Positions 19,701 to 28,236 of a stretch of DNA of 64,000 nucleotides are shown here, piece by piece. This DNA is from Acidobacteriota bacterium (GTDB lineage: Bacteria > Acidobacteriota > Terriglobia > Terriglobales > Acidobacteriaceae). The stretch lies in assembly GCA_016196065.1 (NCBI GenBank), contig JACPYL010000010.1, positions 1,054,001 through 1,118,000 of the forward strand, given 5' to 3'. The notes beneath the pieces are model-generated. The model worked only from the letters and a program-made list of their open reading frames with translations. It was not told where the DNA came from and made no database searches. The translations under genes were made by a program, and so were the position numbers. The stretch's first letter is position 1; each line of letters starts with the position of its first letter.

Positions 19701-22566
19701 AGAAGCGATCAAGCAGAAAGTTCTCGCCATCGTTGCCGAAAAAACGGGCTATCCCACCGACATGCTCGACCTGGACCTCGATCTCGAAGCCGACCTCGGC
19801 GTCGACACCGTAAAACAGGCGGAGATGTTCGCCGCTGTGCGCGCGGCCTACAACATTCCGCGCGACGAGAATCTCAAGCTGCGCGACTTTCCTACTCTGG
19901 CGCACGTGATCAAGTTCGCGCGCGATCGGCGGCCAGTGACCGCAAGCAGCTCGGCAGAAACATCAGCGAGTAAGGTATCCCCCACAACGACCATGCCGTC
20001 CAAGGCTGCGCGCCCGACTTCTGCAACGTTTGACGCCGCAGACCGTATTCCGCGGCGCGTGCCAACACCGGCGATGCGTCCGCCGCTCGCGATCTGCAAA
20101 CAAACCGGAGTCATTCTTGGATCCGGCCGCCGCGTGGTGATCATGCCGGACCAAGGTGGCGTGGGTGACGCGCTGAAGCAGTGGCTCCAGGCTCTCGGTG
20201 TGGAGGTCCTCGACATCGACCGCTCGTTGGACGCTACCGCACTTCAAAATCAAATTGGCGACTGGCTGTCCGCTGGGCCAGTACACGGAGTTTACTGGCT
20301 GCCCGCACTGGATCAGGAAGGCAGCCTGAACAACATGAGTCAGGATGCCTGGCATGAAGCTGTTCGCGTTCGCGTCAAATCGCTTTATATAACGATGCGC
20401 GCGCTCTATGAACAGATCGCAAGTCCGGGCACGTTTCTTGTATCTGCGTCCCGCCTCGGAGGACAACACGGCTACGACGCAGCGGGAGCGGTCGCTCCGC
20501 TGGGCGGCGCGGTCGTCGGTTTCACCAAGACATACAAACGGGAGCGGATGAATGCTCTCGTGAAGGCAATCGATTTTGAACCGGATTGCATACCGGCAGA
20601 ACTTGCCCAGCTCCTCATCGACGAAACGTTGCGCGATCCCGGCGCGGTCGAGATCGGATACAAACAAGGACAGCGCTGGACAGTCGGACTGCAAGAGCAA
20701 CCCGCCGCCGACGGACATGCTGGCCTCACGCTCGACCAGAACAGCGTCTTCGTCATCACCGGCGCGGCTGGAAGCATTGTCTCGGCCATCACCGCGGATC
20801 TCGCAACCGCGTCGGGCGGAACATTCTATCTGCTCGACCTGGTGCCGGAACCTGACCCCGAGAATCGCGACCTCAAGCGCTTTGTAAGTGACAAAGACGG
20901 ACTCAAGCGTGAACTGTTTACTCGCATGCAGGCACGCGGCGAACGGGCTACTCCCGCGCTGGTTGAAAAAGAACTGGCGGGGTTGGAGCGCGCACAGGCT
21001 GCCCAGAGCGCGATTGACGCGGTTCGCTCGGCGGGCGGCACGGCGCACTATTTCAGCGTCAACCTCACGGACGCAAGTGCAGTGGCCAGAATCGTCAACG
21101 AGGTACGCAAACGCAGTGGGCACATCGACGTGCTGCTGCATGCTGCCGGCATCGAACGCAGTCACTTCGTACCAGACAAGGACCCACGCGAATTCGATCT
21201 GGTCTTCGACGTCAAGAGCGACGGTTGGTTCAACCTGCTGCATGCGATTGGAGACATGCCGCTTCGGGCGACAGTGGCTTTCAGTTCGATTGCCGGTCGG
21301 TTCGGTAATGGCGGGCAAACTGACTATAGCGCTGCCAACGACCTGTTGTGCAAGATCACGTCGAGCTTCCGCACGACTCGTCCGGATACGCGTGGCATTG
21401 TGATTGACTGGACGGCGTGGGGCGGCATTGGCATGGCTACACGCGGGTCGATTCCGAAGATGATGGAACTGGCGGGCATCGACATGTTGCCGCCGGAAGC
21501 AGGCATTCCGTTGATCCGCCGCGAACTGACTACAGGCGGGACGCGAGGAGAAATTGTCGTTGGACAGCGCCTTGGCGTTTTGCTCAATGAATGGGACGCC
21601 ACCGGCGGATTGGATATCAACACGGAGGCGTCGCTGAGGGAAGGCTTGCCGGTGCACGGACCGATGGTCGGCAAGATCGAAAGCATGGGTCTCTACCAGC
21701 CGCTCACGATCGAAACGGCGCTGGATCCGAAACTGCAACCGTTCCTGCATGATCATCAGATCGATGGAACGCCTGTGCTGCCGGGCGTGATGGGCATTGA
21801 AGCCTTTGCGGAGGCAGCGGCATGCCTCATTCCTGACTGGCGTGTGGAGGCACTCGAAGACGTATATTTCCTGGCGGCGTTCAAGTTTTACCGCAACGAG
21901 TCGCGGCCCCTGACGATTGAGGCGGCGATCCGCCTGCAAGGTGAAAGGTTGATCGGCGACTGTCGTTTGCTGGGTCGACGGCAACTACCGAATCAGGCCG
22001 AGCCGCAAATCACCACGCATTTTACGGCGCGTGTGCGCATGACCAAGGCTGCGCCGACTCTTGCGAAAGGGCCGGCACTGGGCAAGCCCGACGGTCACAT
22101 GATCGACGCTGCGGAAATTTATCGCCTGTACTTCCACGGGCCTGCCTACCAGGTGATTGAGAAGGCTTGGTGGGATGGAAAACGAATTGTCGGGCTTATG
22201 GCCAAAGACCTGCCCGCCAATCACATCCCACGCGACTTGCCGACGCGCATGGCACCGCGGTGGATCGAACTATGCTTCCAAACCGCCGGAATCTGGGAGA
22301 TGGGCATCGCCGGCCGCATGGTGCTACCGAGGCATATTGACCGCGTCTCGCTCCTGCGTGATCCCGAGCAGGCACCAGGGAGGACGTATGCCGTGGTCAC
22401 TCCCGACCCGACCAACAACAGCTTTGACGCGGAGATCGTGGACACGCAAGGCAATGTCTATCTGCAACTCAGCGGGTATCGCACGGTTGAGATTCCGAAT
22501 GCACTGAATTCGGAACGCCTGAAAGCACTGCAAGCCGCCATGTCAATGGAAGTGGCTGCGGCATGA
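13723..22566 (+). CDS. PUFA-synthase-like type I megasynthase: KS-AT-KS-ACPx4-KR-DH
   Basis: The 2947-residue protein has these domains. KS1 (about 10-460) has Cys219, EGHGTST and SNLGH. An acyltransferase (590-930) has Ser713 in GHSLGEY. KS2 (1010-1530) has Cys1267 in NSACATT, with HETYT replacing HGTGT and KGFTGH kept. Four ACPs lie at about 1640-2060. KR (2170-2590) has Tyr2535 in QTDYSAAND. The dehydratase-like hotdog domain (2620-2947) has His2678 in HxxxGTPVLP. No enoyl reductase or thioesterase is visible. Each ACP has DLGVDTVKQAE, with Thr1679, 1790, 1907 and 2029 where Ser normally carries phosphopantetheine. The KR Gly loop reads TGAAGSIV, degenerate against TGxxxGxG. Start ATG 13723 follows AGGAG. 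It probably builds a long or unsaturated acyl chain. Confidence 0.9.
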   Translation: MSTEDTSYRAIAIVGAGAILPDAPNVPTFWDNIKQGRYSISEVKPDRWNPSHYYDPDHNAPDKTYSKIGGWVRDYVWDPLKWRLAVPPRVVDAMDGSQKWAIACTREALEDYGYPKRPLNTDRTAVILGNAMGGERHYFTVMRVYFPEYAQELAESTSFAALPLAVREKITSELHVRMGKHMPEITEDSMPGELSNCIAGRIANIFNFHGPNFVCDAACASAMAAINSAAEGLIQNDYDVAITGGIDRNMGVSTFVKFCKIGALSATGTRPYAEGADGFVMGEGSAIFVMKRLADAERDGDKIYAVLRGMGGSSDGKGKGITAPNPIGQKLAIERAWKKAGLSPATVTYIEGHGTSTRVGDVVEVQSMADVLSSFNLPTGSVALGSVKSNLGHLKGAAGAAGMLKTVLALRDKVLPPSVHCEHTNPDIDFGHSPLRVNTELKPWTVPGDGVRRAGLSAFGFGGTNFHAVFEEYIPHRLNGNGKRSVAVSMIPPEVAVTNMTTNNAAVNSPAGFSSKIPLRGALVMGDVSSAALAERLRAVQKAAEAGRVPAPAAPNESDLRASERLAIDYADAADLAEKSAKALKALATDHAVVWKALRAQGIFRGHGTPAKVAFLYTGQGSQYVNMLRPLRAAEPIVADTFAEADRVMVPLLGKPLSEFIFVDKQDEAAVAQAEDDLRQTAITQPAVLATDESLTRLLAAYGIKPDFTMGHSLGEYGALVAAGALPFHDALEAVSARGRGMTQVAMKDNGRMAAVFAPLAEIERILKTIPGNVVIANVNSNSQGVIGGDSASVQQAIAAFQKAGYDVAPLPVSHAFHTSIVAAASEPLRRELQRLHFQSPRVPIVANVNGEFYPMGPDVVPQMLDLLTQQVASPVQFVKGLRKLYEAGARVFVEVGPKKALQGFAEDVLGDRGDVVSIFTNHPKLGDIAAFNQALCALYAAGLGAGCAEGAMATASAPALTLSARTLEALPVSVSPATTSSGNGDRYSELGHLFADVLERGWEIYRGQNGVPSNDVPIVITGAALGLPGTEHIFDESNIGRILRGEQFIHTVPRELRQAMLDKRITRLVKSDNGGATFESITDVGDVIKLAARGNTFDIEEEFGVSVDRMAALDRVTQLAIAAGIDALRDAGIPLVMRYKTTTKGTQLPDRWGLPDSMRDNTGVIFGSAFPGCESFADEMARYYEDHARREQLAVLEDLRARAATNGNSTIVQELDRRMLELRATLEKEPYVFNRRFLFRVLSMGHSQFAEFIGARGPNTQINSACATTAQAVSLAEDWIRAGRCRRVVVISADDVTSDRMLEWFGPGFLAAGAAATDDTVEDAAIPFDRRRHGMIVGMGAAALVVESAQAAAERGIQPICEVLSSVTANSAFHGTRLDVQHIGQVMEELLTQAETRRGISRHQIAPNTVFVSHETYTPARGGSASAEINALRRVFGNDADQVVIANTKGFTGHAMATGIEDVVAVKALETGCVPPVANFKEVDPELGQLNLSKGGVYPIEYAMHLGAGFGSQISMTLLRRVPAKDGVRRNPDALGYAYRVADEKVWNSWLTQVTGHPVSNLEVVHHTLRVPDQRAAVRIAEAEHSARPVSASTSSPAIAPPAPASASKQAPAAVPVATHKPQAKVQEIATTPVIAQVTTRVDPVKERVMALVVEKTGYPQDMLDLDLDLEADLGVDTVKQAEMFAAIRDIYSIPRDENRKLRDYPTLAHVIKFVYDKRPDLVSAPTAPADTTQTEATRIAPLQTVASHGTPSDSVKNRVLALVVEKTGYPEDMLDLDLDLEADLGVDTVKQAEMFAAIREIYNIPRDENRKLRDYPTLAHVIRFVFEKRPDLANAATSISTVPTNFPLLIAKEIQNTPPSVSNAAEVTSNGVEERVLELVVEKTGYPKDMLDLDLDLEADLGVDTVKQAEMFAAIREIYNIPRDENRKLRDYPTLAHVIRFVYEKRPDLNPVSVAPSVSAPPTIVPPRAETTTRVIVPPTAVPLTDATVTEEAIKQKVLAIVAEKTGYPTDMLDLDLDLEADLGVDTVKQAEMFAAVRAAYNIPRDENLKLRDFPTLAHVIKFARDRRPVTASSSAETSASKVSPTTTMPSKAARPTSATFDAADRIPRRVPTPAMRPPLAICKQTGVILGSGRRVVIMPDQGGVGDALKQWLQALGVEVLDIDRSLDATALQNQIGDWLSAGPVHGVYWLPALDQEGSLNNMSQDAWHEAVRVRVKSLYITMRALYEQIASPGTFLVSASRLGGQHGYDAAGAVAPLGGAVVGFTKTYKRERMNALVKAIDFEPDCIPAELAQLLIDETLRDPGAVEIGYKQGQRWTVGLQEQPAADGHAGLTLDQNSVFVITGAAGSIVSAITADLATASGGTFYLLDLVPEPDPENRDLKRFVSDKDGLKRELFTRMQARGERATPALVEKELAGLERAQAAQSAIDAVRSAGGTAHYFSVNLTDASAVARIVNEVRKRSGHIDVLLHAAGIERSHFVPDKDPREFDLVFDVKSDGWFNLLHAIGDMPLRATVAFSSIAGRFGNGGQTDYSAANDLLCKITSSFRTTRPDTRGIVIDWTAWGGIGMATRGSIPKMMELAGIDMLPPEAGIPLIRRELTTGGTRGEIVVGQRLGVLLNEWDATGGLDINTEASLREGLPVHGPMVGKIESMGLYQPLTIETALDPKLQPFLHDHQIDGTPVLPGVMGIEAFAEAAACLIPDWRVEALEDVYFLAAFKFYRNESRPLTIEAAIRLQGERLIGDCRLLGRRQLPNQAEPQITTHFTARVRMTKAAPTLAKGPALGKPDGHMIDAAEIYRLYFHGPAYQVIEKAWWDGKRIVGLMAKDLPANHIPRDLPTRMAPRWIELCFQTAGIWEMGIAGRMVLPRHIDRVSLLRDPEQAPGRTYAVVTPDPTNNSFDAEIVDTQGNVYLQLSGYRTVEIPNALNSERLKALQAAMSMEVAAA
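18649..19926 (+). repeat. Four tandem ACP-coding repeats in the megasynthase
   Basis: Four copies of a carrier-protein domain are separated by Pro/Ala/Thr-rich linkers, with the Thr sites spaced 111, 117 and 122 residues apart. Within each copy the protein segment from EKTGYP to about LAHVI is nearly identical. The coding bases around LDLDLEADLGVDTVKQAEMF are also very similar. Copies 1-3 are closest; copy 4 differs in a few residues (AAVRAAYN, LKLRDF). Tandem ACPs are a hallmark of PUFA synthases, where their number affects product yield. Confidence 0.9.
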
Positions 22567-22628
22567 TCGACAGTAGATGATCGACAGCAAATAGATCGTT
22601 TCATTGACATTGATCGATCGAGGACCCT

Positions 22629-25600
22629 ATGAAACAAGAATTCCAACGCATAGCAATTGTGAATCGCGGTGAAGCCGCCATGCGTTTCATCCACGCGGCC
22701 CGCGAATTCAATCACGAGAACGGGACAGCGTTGTGCACCATCGCCCTCTTCACCGAGCCTGACCGTCACGCCATGTTCGTCCGCGAAGCAGATGAAGCGG
22801 TGTGTCTCGGGCCTGCTCAGGTCATGGACGAGAACTCCCAGCAACTCAAAAGCAGTTACGTTGACTACGTCCTGCTGGAGCGCGCATTGACGTCTGCACG
22901 CGCGGACGCGGTCTGGGTGGGATGGGGTTTCGTAGCGGAGCATGCTGCCTTCGCGGATCTCTGCCGCGAGTTGGGCATTGTGTTCATCGGCCCCGATGGC
23001 GACATGATGCGCCGCCTGGGCGACAAAATCGCCTCGAAACACTTGGCCGAGAAAAATCAGATACCGGTCGCACCCTGGAGCGACGGCCCTGTAGAAACTC
23101 TGGCTGACGCACAGCGCCACGCCAACCGCCTGGGCTATCCGCTCCTTGTTAAGGCCACTGCTGGAGGCGGAGGCCGCGGCATTCGCGTGGTCAATAACAC
23201 GACTCAACTCGCCAGGGCTTTTGAAAGGGCACGCGCGGAAGCATTCAAGGCTTTCGGTGATCCCACCGTTTTCATGGAGAAACTGCTCGAAGGCGCGCGG
23301 CACGTCGAAGTCCAGATCATCGCCGACCAATACGGAACCACGTGGGCCGCAGGCGTACGTGACTGCACGATTCAACGCCGCCAGCAGAAAATTCTGGAAG
23401 AAGCTCCGTCACCGGCCCTCTCGTTAGAGCAGGATCAATCTCTTCGCGAGGCAGCGGTCCGATTGAGCCAGGCCGCGGGCTACTCCAACGCCGGCACTGT
23501 GGAATTCCTGTACCAGCCTGAGAGCGAGAGAATTTCGTTCATGGAAATGAACACAAGGTTGCAGGTGGAACATCCGGTCACCGAGTGTACGACGGGCATC
23601 GATCTCGTCAAATTACAGATTCACGTCGCGCGCGGCGAGCGCCTCGAAGGAGAACCGCCCCGCAGTACCGGCCATGCCATCGAAGTCCGGCTCAATGCAG
23701 AAGATCCGGACAACGGTTTTTCGCCGGCGCCTGGCCGCATCGAGCGCTTCCGAATTTTGACCGGTCCCGGCGTACGCGTGGACACTGGCGTGGCCGAAGG
23801 CGACACGATCCCGGCAGACTTCGACTCCATGGTCGCCAAGATCATCGCCTACGGTCAGACCCGGAAAGAAGCTCTTGCCCGTCTCCAACGAACGCTGCGT
23901 GAGAGTGTCGTGGTGATCAAGAACGGCGCCAGCAACAAGGCATTTCTCCTGGACCTGCTGAACCGTCCCGAGGTGCAGCGTGGTGAGGTTCATGTCGGAT
24001 GGCTCGACCAACTGGCAGCGTCAGGTGAACTTGGCTCGCGACGCTACTCTGAGGTGGCAATCGTGCAGGCGGCGATCGAGGCCTACGACACGCAACTGGC
24101 CGTGGAACAAGCGCAGTTCTACGCCTCCGCAGTGCGCGGACGACCGCAGGTGCGCAGCGAGGCGGGTCGCACCGCCGAACTTCGCTATCGAGGACATGTC
24201 TACTCTCCCAAAATCCATCGCCTCGGTCCGCGACAGTATCGCGTCGACGTCAATGGCGCGCGCGTGAATGCTTCCCTGGACCGGTTGGGACAGTTTGAAT
24301 ACTGGCTCACGGCCTTCGGCCGGCGCTTTCATGTTGTCTCTGTAGTGCAGGGGCAGAGCTACCGCATCGAAGTGGATGGCGTGTCCCACCAGATTGATCG
24401 CGACGACGGCGGCATCGTACACGCTCCGGCACCATCGGTTGTGGTTTCCATTTCCGTAAAACCAGGCGACACAGTCGCAGTGGGAGATCGCGTCGCAGTG
24501 TTGGAAGCGATGAAAATGGAAATGGAGGTCGTCGCCCCATTTGCGGGACAAGTCCGTCAGGTGATGACTATCCCCAACGTGCAAGTGGATACAGGAGCGC
24601 CACTCCTGCAGATTGACCCTGTTGACGCCGGCGACGTGGATACTGCGGCGGAACAGGTTGTCTTTAGCGCAGCACTCGGTTCGAGCGGGACCGTCGAGAC
24701 AATTCACTCCAGCTGCGCGAGTCTCGAGGAACTCCGGCAACTCATGTTGGGCTTTGATGTTGACCCGAAACGGGGCGCCAGCCTCCTCGCCGAGTGGAAG
24801 CAGCATGGTCCCGTAACCGATGACATCAAGCGAGGAGAAGACGAGATCGTCAACATCTTCGTGGACATATGTTCTCTATTCCAGCGCGAACCGGCCGCAA
24901 GCCATCAGCTCAGCGCGGAGGAGCCCAGCCCGGAAGCCTACTTGTTTTCGTATCTGCGCATGCTCGACACGCAGGGCGAGAGCCTGCCTCGCCCATTTGT
25001 TGAAGCTCTCAGCCGTGCACTGGCTCACTATGGGGTGCGCACGCTGGATCGTTCCCCGGAATTGGAAGAAAGTCTGCTCTGGATCTATAAGTCCCACCAG
25101 CGTGTGGAGCAGCAGCTCGCGACCGTTGCGGAAGTGCTGGAACGGCGTTTGCGCCAGGTGCAACCGCTGCCTTCGTCCGAGGACGAATCCATGCGAACGC
25201 TGTTGGACCGACTGGTCGCGATGGCCAACGGGCGATTCCCGTCGATCAGCGACCTGGCCCGGGAATTGCGCTATCGCTGTTTCGACCAGCCATCATTCGA
25301 GAGAGCGCGGGCTGAGGTATACGACCAGATGAACGAACATCTCACTTGTCTGGACGCCAATCCCGATGCTTCGGATCGTCATGCGCGAATGCGCGTGTTG
25401 GTGGAGTGCCCGCAACCTCTCGTGGGCATGCTCTCCGGCCGGCTTGCCGATTCGAGCCATGCCATGCGCAGTTTGATGCTCGAAGCACTTACGTCCCGCT
25501 ACTACCGTATCCGTGAGTTGACGAACTTTCGTACGGTAGATATCGACGGGCGCTGCTACGCATTGGCCGAGTACGAACATGAAGGAAAGAGTGTCAATCT

Positions 25601-28220
25601 CATCGCTACTCATGACGAATACCACCACCTTCCTGTCGCCATTGGAGGTTTGTTTCCTCTGATTGCGCAAGTTCCCGCGGACCACGAAATCGTCATCGAC
25701 CTCTACACTCGCTCGGGTCAACTCGACGATGCGGAGGCAACGCAACAGGAAATTCACACAACGCTCAATCAATCGGGCTTCGCGCGCGTGATCGAGCGCA
25801 TCGCCGTGGCCGTCACCTCCGCGTCCAACCACGGAATCGGCGGCGTGCAGCAATTCACCTATCGTCCTCAGGAAGGCGCCTACGAGGAGGAGAAGTTCTA
25901 CCGCGGAATTCATCCCATGATGGCCAAGCGGCTGCATCTCTGGCGGCTCAGCAATTTCAAGATCGACCGGCTGCCCTCCGTGGAAGACGTATATCTCATC
26001 CACGCCATCGCGCGGGATAACCCGAAAGACGAGCGCCTGTTCGCGTGTGCGGAGGTACGCGACGTAACCCCGGTGCGCGATGATGAAGGACGTATCGTCC
26101 AACTGCCGCACCTGGAGCGCATGCTGATGGAAGCGATGGCTGGCATCCGGCTGTTTCAGTCACGCCGGCCCGCGAACCAGCGCCTTTACTGGAATCGAAT
26201 CCTGTTGCACGTGTGGCCACCACTCAATCTGCACCGGGACGAGTTGCGCGACATCGTGAACCGGCTCGCACCCGCAACGGAAGGCCTCGGACTGGAGCAG
26301 GTTGTGGTCCATGCACGAATTCCAAATCCAGCGACCGGCGAACTCCGCGAGATGGTGGTTCGCATTTCAAGCCCAGGAGCAAGCGGAATGCTGGTGACGT
26401 TCCGGCCAGCCGACAAGATGCAACCGATCCAGTCGCTGACCGAATACGACCAGAAAGTGGTCCGCATGCGGCAACGCGGCCTGATCTACCCATACGAAAT
26501 CATCAGGATGCTCACGCCCGCGCCGGAAAACACCCGGGCGGAATTTCCTCCGGGAAACTTTACGGAGCACGATTTGGATGCGAACGGCAAACTTGTTGCC
26601 GTCGATCGACCCTACGGAAAAAACAAAGCCAACATCGTCGTCGGGATCATACGCAATTTCACGGGTAAGTATCCCGAAGGGATGACGCGTGTTCTGTTGT
26701 TGGGAGACCCAAGTAAAGACCTGGGTGCGATCGCAGAACCGGAGTGCCGTCGCATTCTGGCGGCCCTCGACATGGCCCAACAGATGGGCGTTCCGCTGGA
26801 ATGGTTCCCGATCTCCGCCGGGGCCAAGATTTCCATGGATAGCGGTGTCGAAAACATGGACTGGATTGCCCGCGTCCTGCGCAGTCTGGTGGAATTCACG
26901 CAAGCGGGAGGCGAAGTCAATCTACTGGTGAATGGAATCAACGTCGGGGCGCAGCCCTACTGGAATGCGGAAGCAACCATGCTGATGCACACTCGCGGCA
27001 TTCTGGTGATGACGCCGAAGGCAGCGATGGTGCTCACTGGCAAGCGCGCCCTGGACTATTCCGGAAGTGTTTCCGCCGAGGACAATCTGGGAATTGGCGG
27101 CTATGACCGCATCATGGGAATTAACGGCCAGGCACAATACTGGGCCCGCGACATTGATGAAGCGTGTCACATTCTGATGCGCCACTACGACCACACCTAC
27201 GTCGCACCGGGCGAACGGTTTCCCAGGGCAGCCGCGACGGTCGATCCCGTTGATCGAGACGTGCGGGCCTATCCCCACAACACAAACGGCGGAGAGGGTT
27301 TCGCGCGGATTGGGGAGATATTGTCCGATGAAACCAATCCCGGCCGGAAGAAATCTTTCGACATTCGCAGCGTGATGATGGCGGCGATTGACCAGGACCA
27401 CGCTCCGCTGGAGCGCTGGCCCGGCATGCGAGCCGCAGAGACTGCGGTGGTCTGGGACGCCCATCTCGGTGGCTATCCTGTTTGCTTGATCGGCATCGAA
27501 TCCCAGCCCGTGCCACGATTGGGATTTGCCCCTGCCGACGGGCCCGATCAATGGTGTGCCGGCACGCTATTCCCGCAATCCTCCAAGAAGATTGCTCGCG
27601 CCATCAACGCCGCAAGCAACAACCGGCCGCTCGTGCTGCTGGCGAATCTTTCGGGCTTTGACGGTTCGCCGGAATCGATGCGCAGGTTACAGCTCGAATA
27701 CGGCGCAGAGATTGGGAGAGCAGTGATCAACTTCAAGGGACCGATCGTTTTTTGTGTGATCTCCCGCTATCACGGCGGCGCCTACGTGGTTTTCTCCCGG
27801 GCCCTGAACGAGAACCTTGAAGTCGCGGCGCTGGAGGGCACCTACGCCTCAGTCATCGGTGGTGCGCCGGCCGCGGCCGTCGTCTTCGCTGGCGAAGTGG
27901 AAGCTCGGGCTCGCAAAGATGAGCGACTGCAGGCGCTGAACCAGGCGATGGCCAAGGCCGAAGGCGCTGAGAAAGTTCGCCTTCGCAAGCAATGGGATGA
28001 CCTCTTCAAGGTCGTTCATTCGGAGAAACTGGGCGAGATGGCGTCCGAATTCGACCACGTGCACAGCGTGCAGCGTGCGCTCGAAGTGGGCGCGCTCGAT
28101 CGAATTATCCCGCCTGCCGACCTGCGTCCCTATCTCATCGATGCAGTGCAGCGAGGTGTCGAAAAAGAACTGCAATGGAGTGCCGCAGAACCGGAATCCA
28201 AGATCGTCGAAGCGGCCTAA
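22629..28220 (+). CDS. Single-chain (eukaryote-like) acetyl/acyl-CoA carboxylase: BC-BCCP-central-CT
   Basis: The 1863-residue protein carries all carboxylase activities on one chain. Biotin carboxylase (1-450) has IAIVNRGEAAMRF, the ATP-grasp loop KATAGGGGRGIR and MNTRLQVEHPVTE. The biotin carrier domain (about 590-660) has Lys629 in EAMKMEME as the biotin site. A central region (about 700-1100) follows. The C-terminal carboxyltransferase (about 1150-1840) includes GGYDRIMGINGQAQYWARD. This order is that of eukaryotic ACC, not of the four-subunit bacterial enzyme; it is shorter than the ~2300 residues of eukaryotes, mainly in the central part. It would make malonyl-CoA or a longer homologue for the synthase just upstream. 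Start ATG 22629 follows GAGGA. Confidence 0.88.
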   Translation: MKQEFQRIAIVNRGEAAMRFIHAAREFNHENGTALCTIALFTEPDRHAMFVREADEAVCLGPAQVMDENSQQLKSSYVDYVLLERALTSARADAVWVGWGFVAEHAAFADLCRELGIVFIGPDGDMMRRLGDKIASKHLAEKNQIPVAPWSDGPVETLADAQRHANRLGYPLLVKATAGGGGRGIRVVNNTTQLARAFERARAEAFKAFGDPTVFMEKLLEGARHVEVQIIADQYGTTWAAGVRDCTIQRRQQKILEEAPSPALSLEQDQSLREAAVRLSQAAGYSNAGTVEFLYQPESERISFMEMNTRLQVEHPVTECTTGIDLVKLQIHVARGERLEGEPPRSTGHAIEVRLNAEDPDNGFSPAPGRIERFRILTGPGVRVDTGVAEGDTIPADFDSMVAKIIAYGQTRKEALARLQRTLRESVVVIKNGASNKAFLLDLLNRPEVQRGEVHVGWLDQLAASGELGSRRYSEVAIVQAAIEAYDTQLAVEQAQFYASAVRGRPQVRSEAGRTAELRYRGHVYSPKIHRLGPRQYRVDVNGARVNASLDRLGQFEYWLTAFGRRFHVVSVVQGQSYRIEVDGVSHQIDRDDGGIVHAPAPSVVVSISVKPGDTVAVGDRVAVLEAMKMEMEVVAPFAGQVRQVMTIPNVQVDTGAPLLQIDPVDAGDVDTAAEQVVFSAALGSSGTVETIHSSCASLEELRQLMLGFDVDPKRGASLLAEWKQHGPVTDDIKRGEDEIVNIFVDICSLFQREPAASHQLSAEEPSPEAYLFSYLRMLDTQGESLPRPFVEALSRALAHYGVRTLDRSPELEESLLWIYKSHQRVEQQLATVAEVLERRLRQVQPLPSSEDESMRTLLDRLVAMANGRFPSISDLARELRYRCFDQPSFERARAEVYDQMNEHLTCLDANPDASDRHARMRVLVECPQPLVGMLSGRLADSSHAMRSLMLEALTSRYYRIRELTNFRTVDIDGRCYALAEYEHEGKSVNLIATHDEYHHLPVAIGGLFPLIAQVPADHEIVIDLYTRSGQLDDAEATQQEIHTTLNQSGFARVIERIAVAVTSASNHGIGGVQQFTYRPQEGAYEEEKFYRGIHPMMAKRLHLWRLSNFKIDRLPSVEDVYLIHAIARDNPKDERLFACAEVRDVTPVRDDEGRIVQLPHLERMLMEAMAGIRLFQSRRPANQRLYWNRILLHVWPPLNLHRDELRDIVNRLAPATEGLGLEQVVVHARIPNPATGELREMVVRISSPGASGMLVTFRPADKMQPIQSLTEYDQKVVRMRQRGLIYPYEIIRMLTPAPENTRAEFPPGNFTEHDLDANGKLVAVDRPYGKNKANIVVGIIRNFTGKYPEGMTRVLLLGDPSKDLGAIAEPECRRILAALDMAQQMGVPLEWFPISAGAKISMDSGVENMDWIARVLRSLVEFTQAGGEVNLLVNGINVGAQPYWNAEATMLMHTRGILVMTPKAAMVLTGKRALDYSGSVSAEDNLGIGGYDRIMGINGQAQYWARDIDEACHILMRHYDHTYVAPGERFPRAAATVDPVDRDVRAYPHNTNGGEGFARIGEILSDETNPGRKKSFDIRSVMMAAIDQDHAPLERWPGMRAAETAVVWDAHLGGYPVCLIGIESQPVPRLGFAPADGPDQWCAGTLFPQSSKKIARAINAASNNRPLVLLANLSGFDGSPESMRRLQLEYGAEIGRAVINFKGPIVFCVISRYHGGAYVVFSRALNENLEVAALEGTYASVIGGAPAAAVVFAGEVEARARKDERLQALNQAMAKAEGAEKVRLRKQWDDLFKVVHSEKLGEMASEFDHVHSVQRALEVGALDRIIPPADLRPYLIDAVQRGVEKELQWSAAEPESKIVEAA

Positions 28221-28236
28221 ATGGCAAGGTGAAGGA

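Noticed and set aside
19963-21984. Minus-strand open frame of 673 codons opposite the megasynthase KR region
   Set aside because: Opposite strand of a clear domain, with Arg/His-rich meaningless translation.
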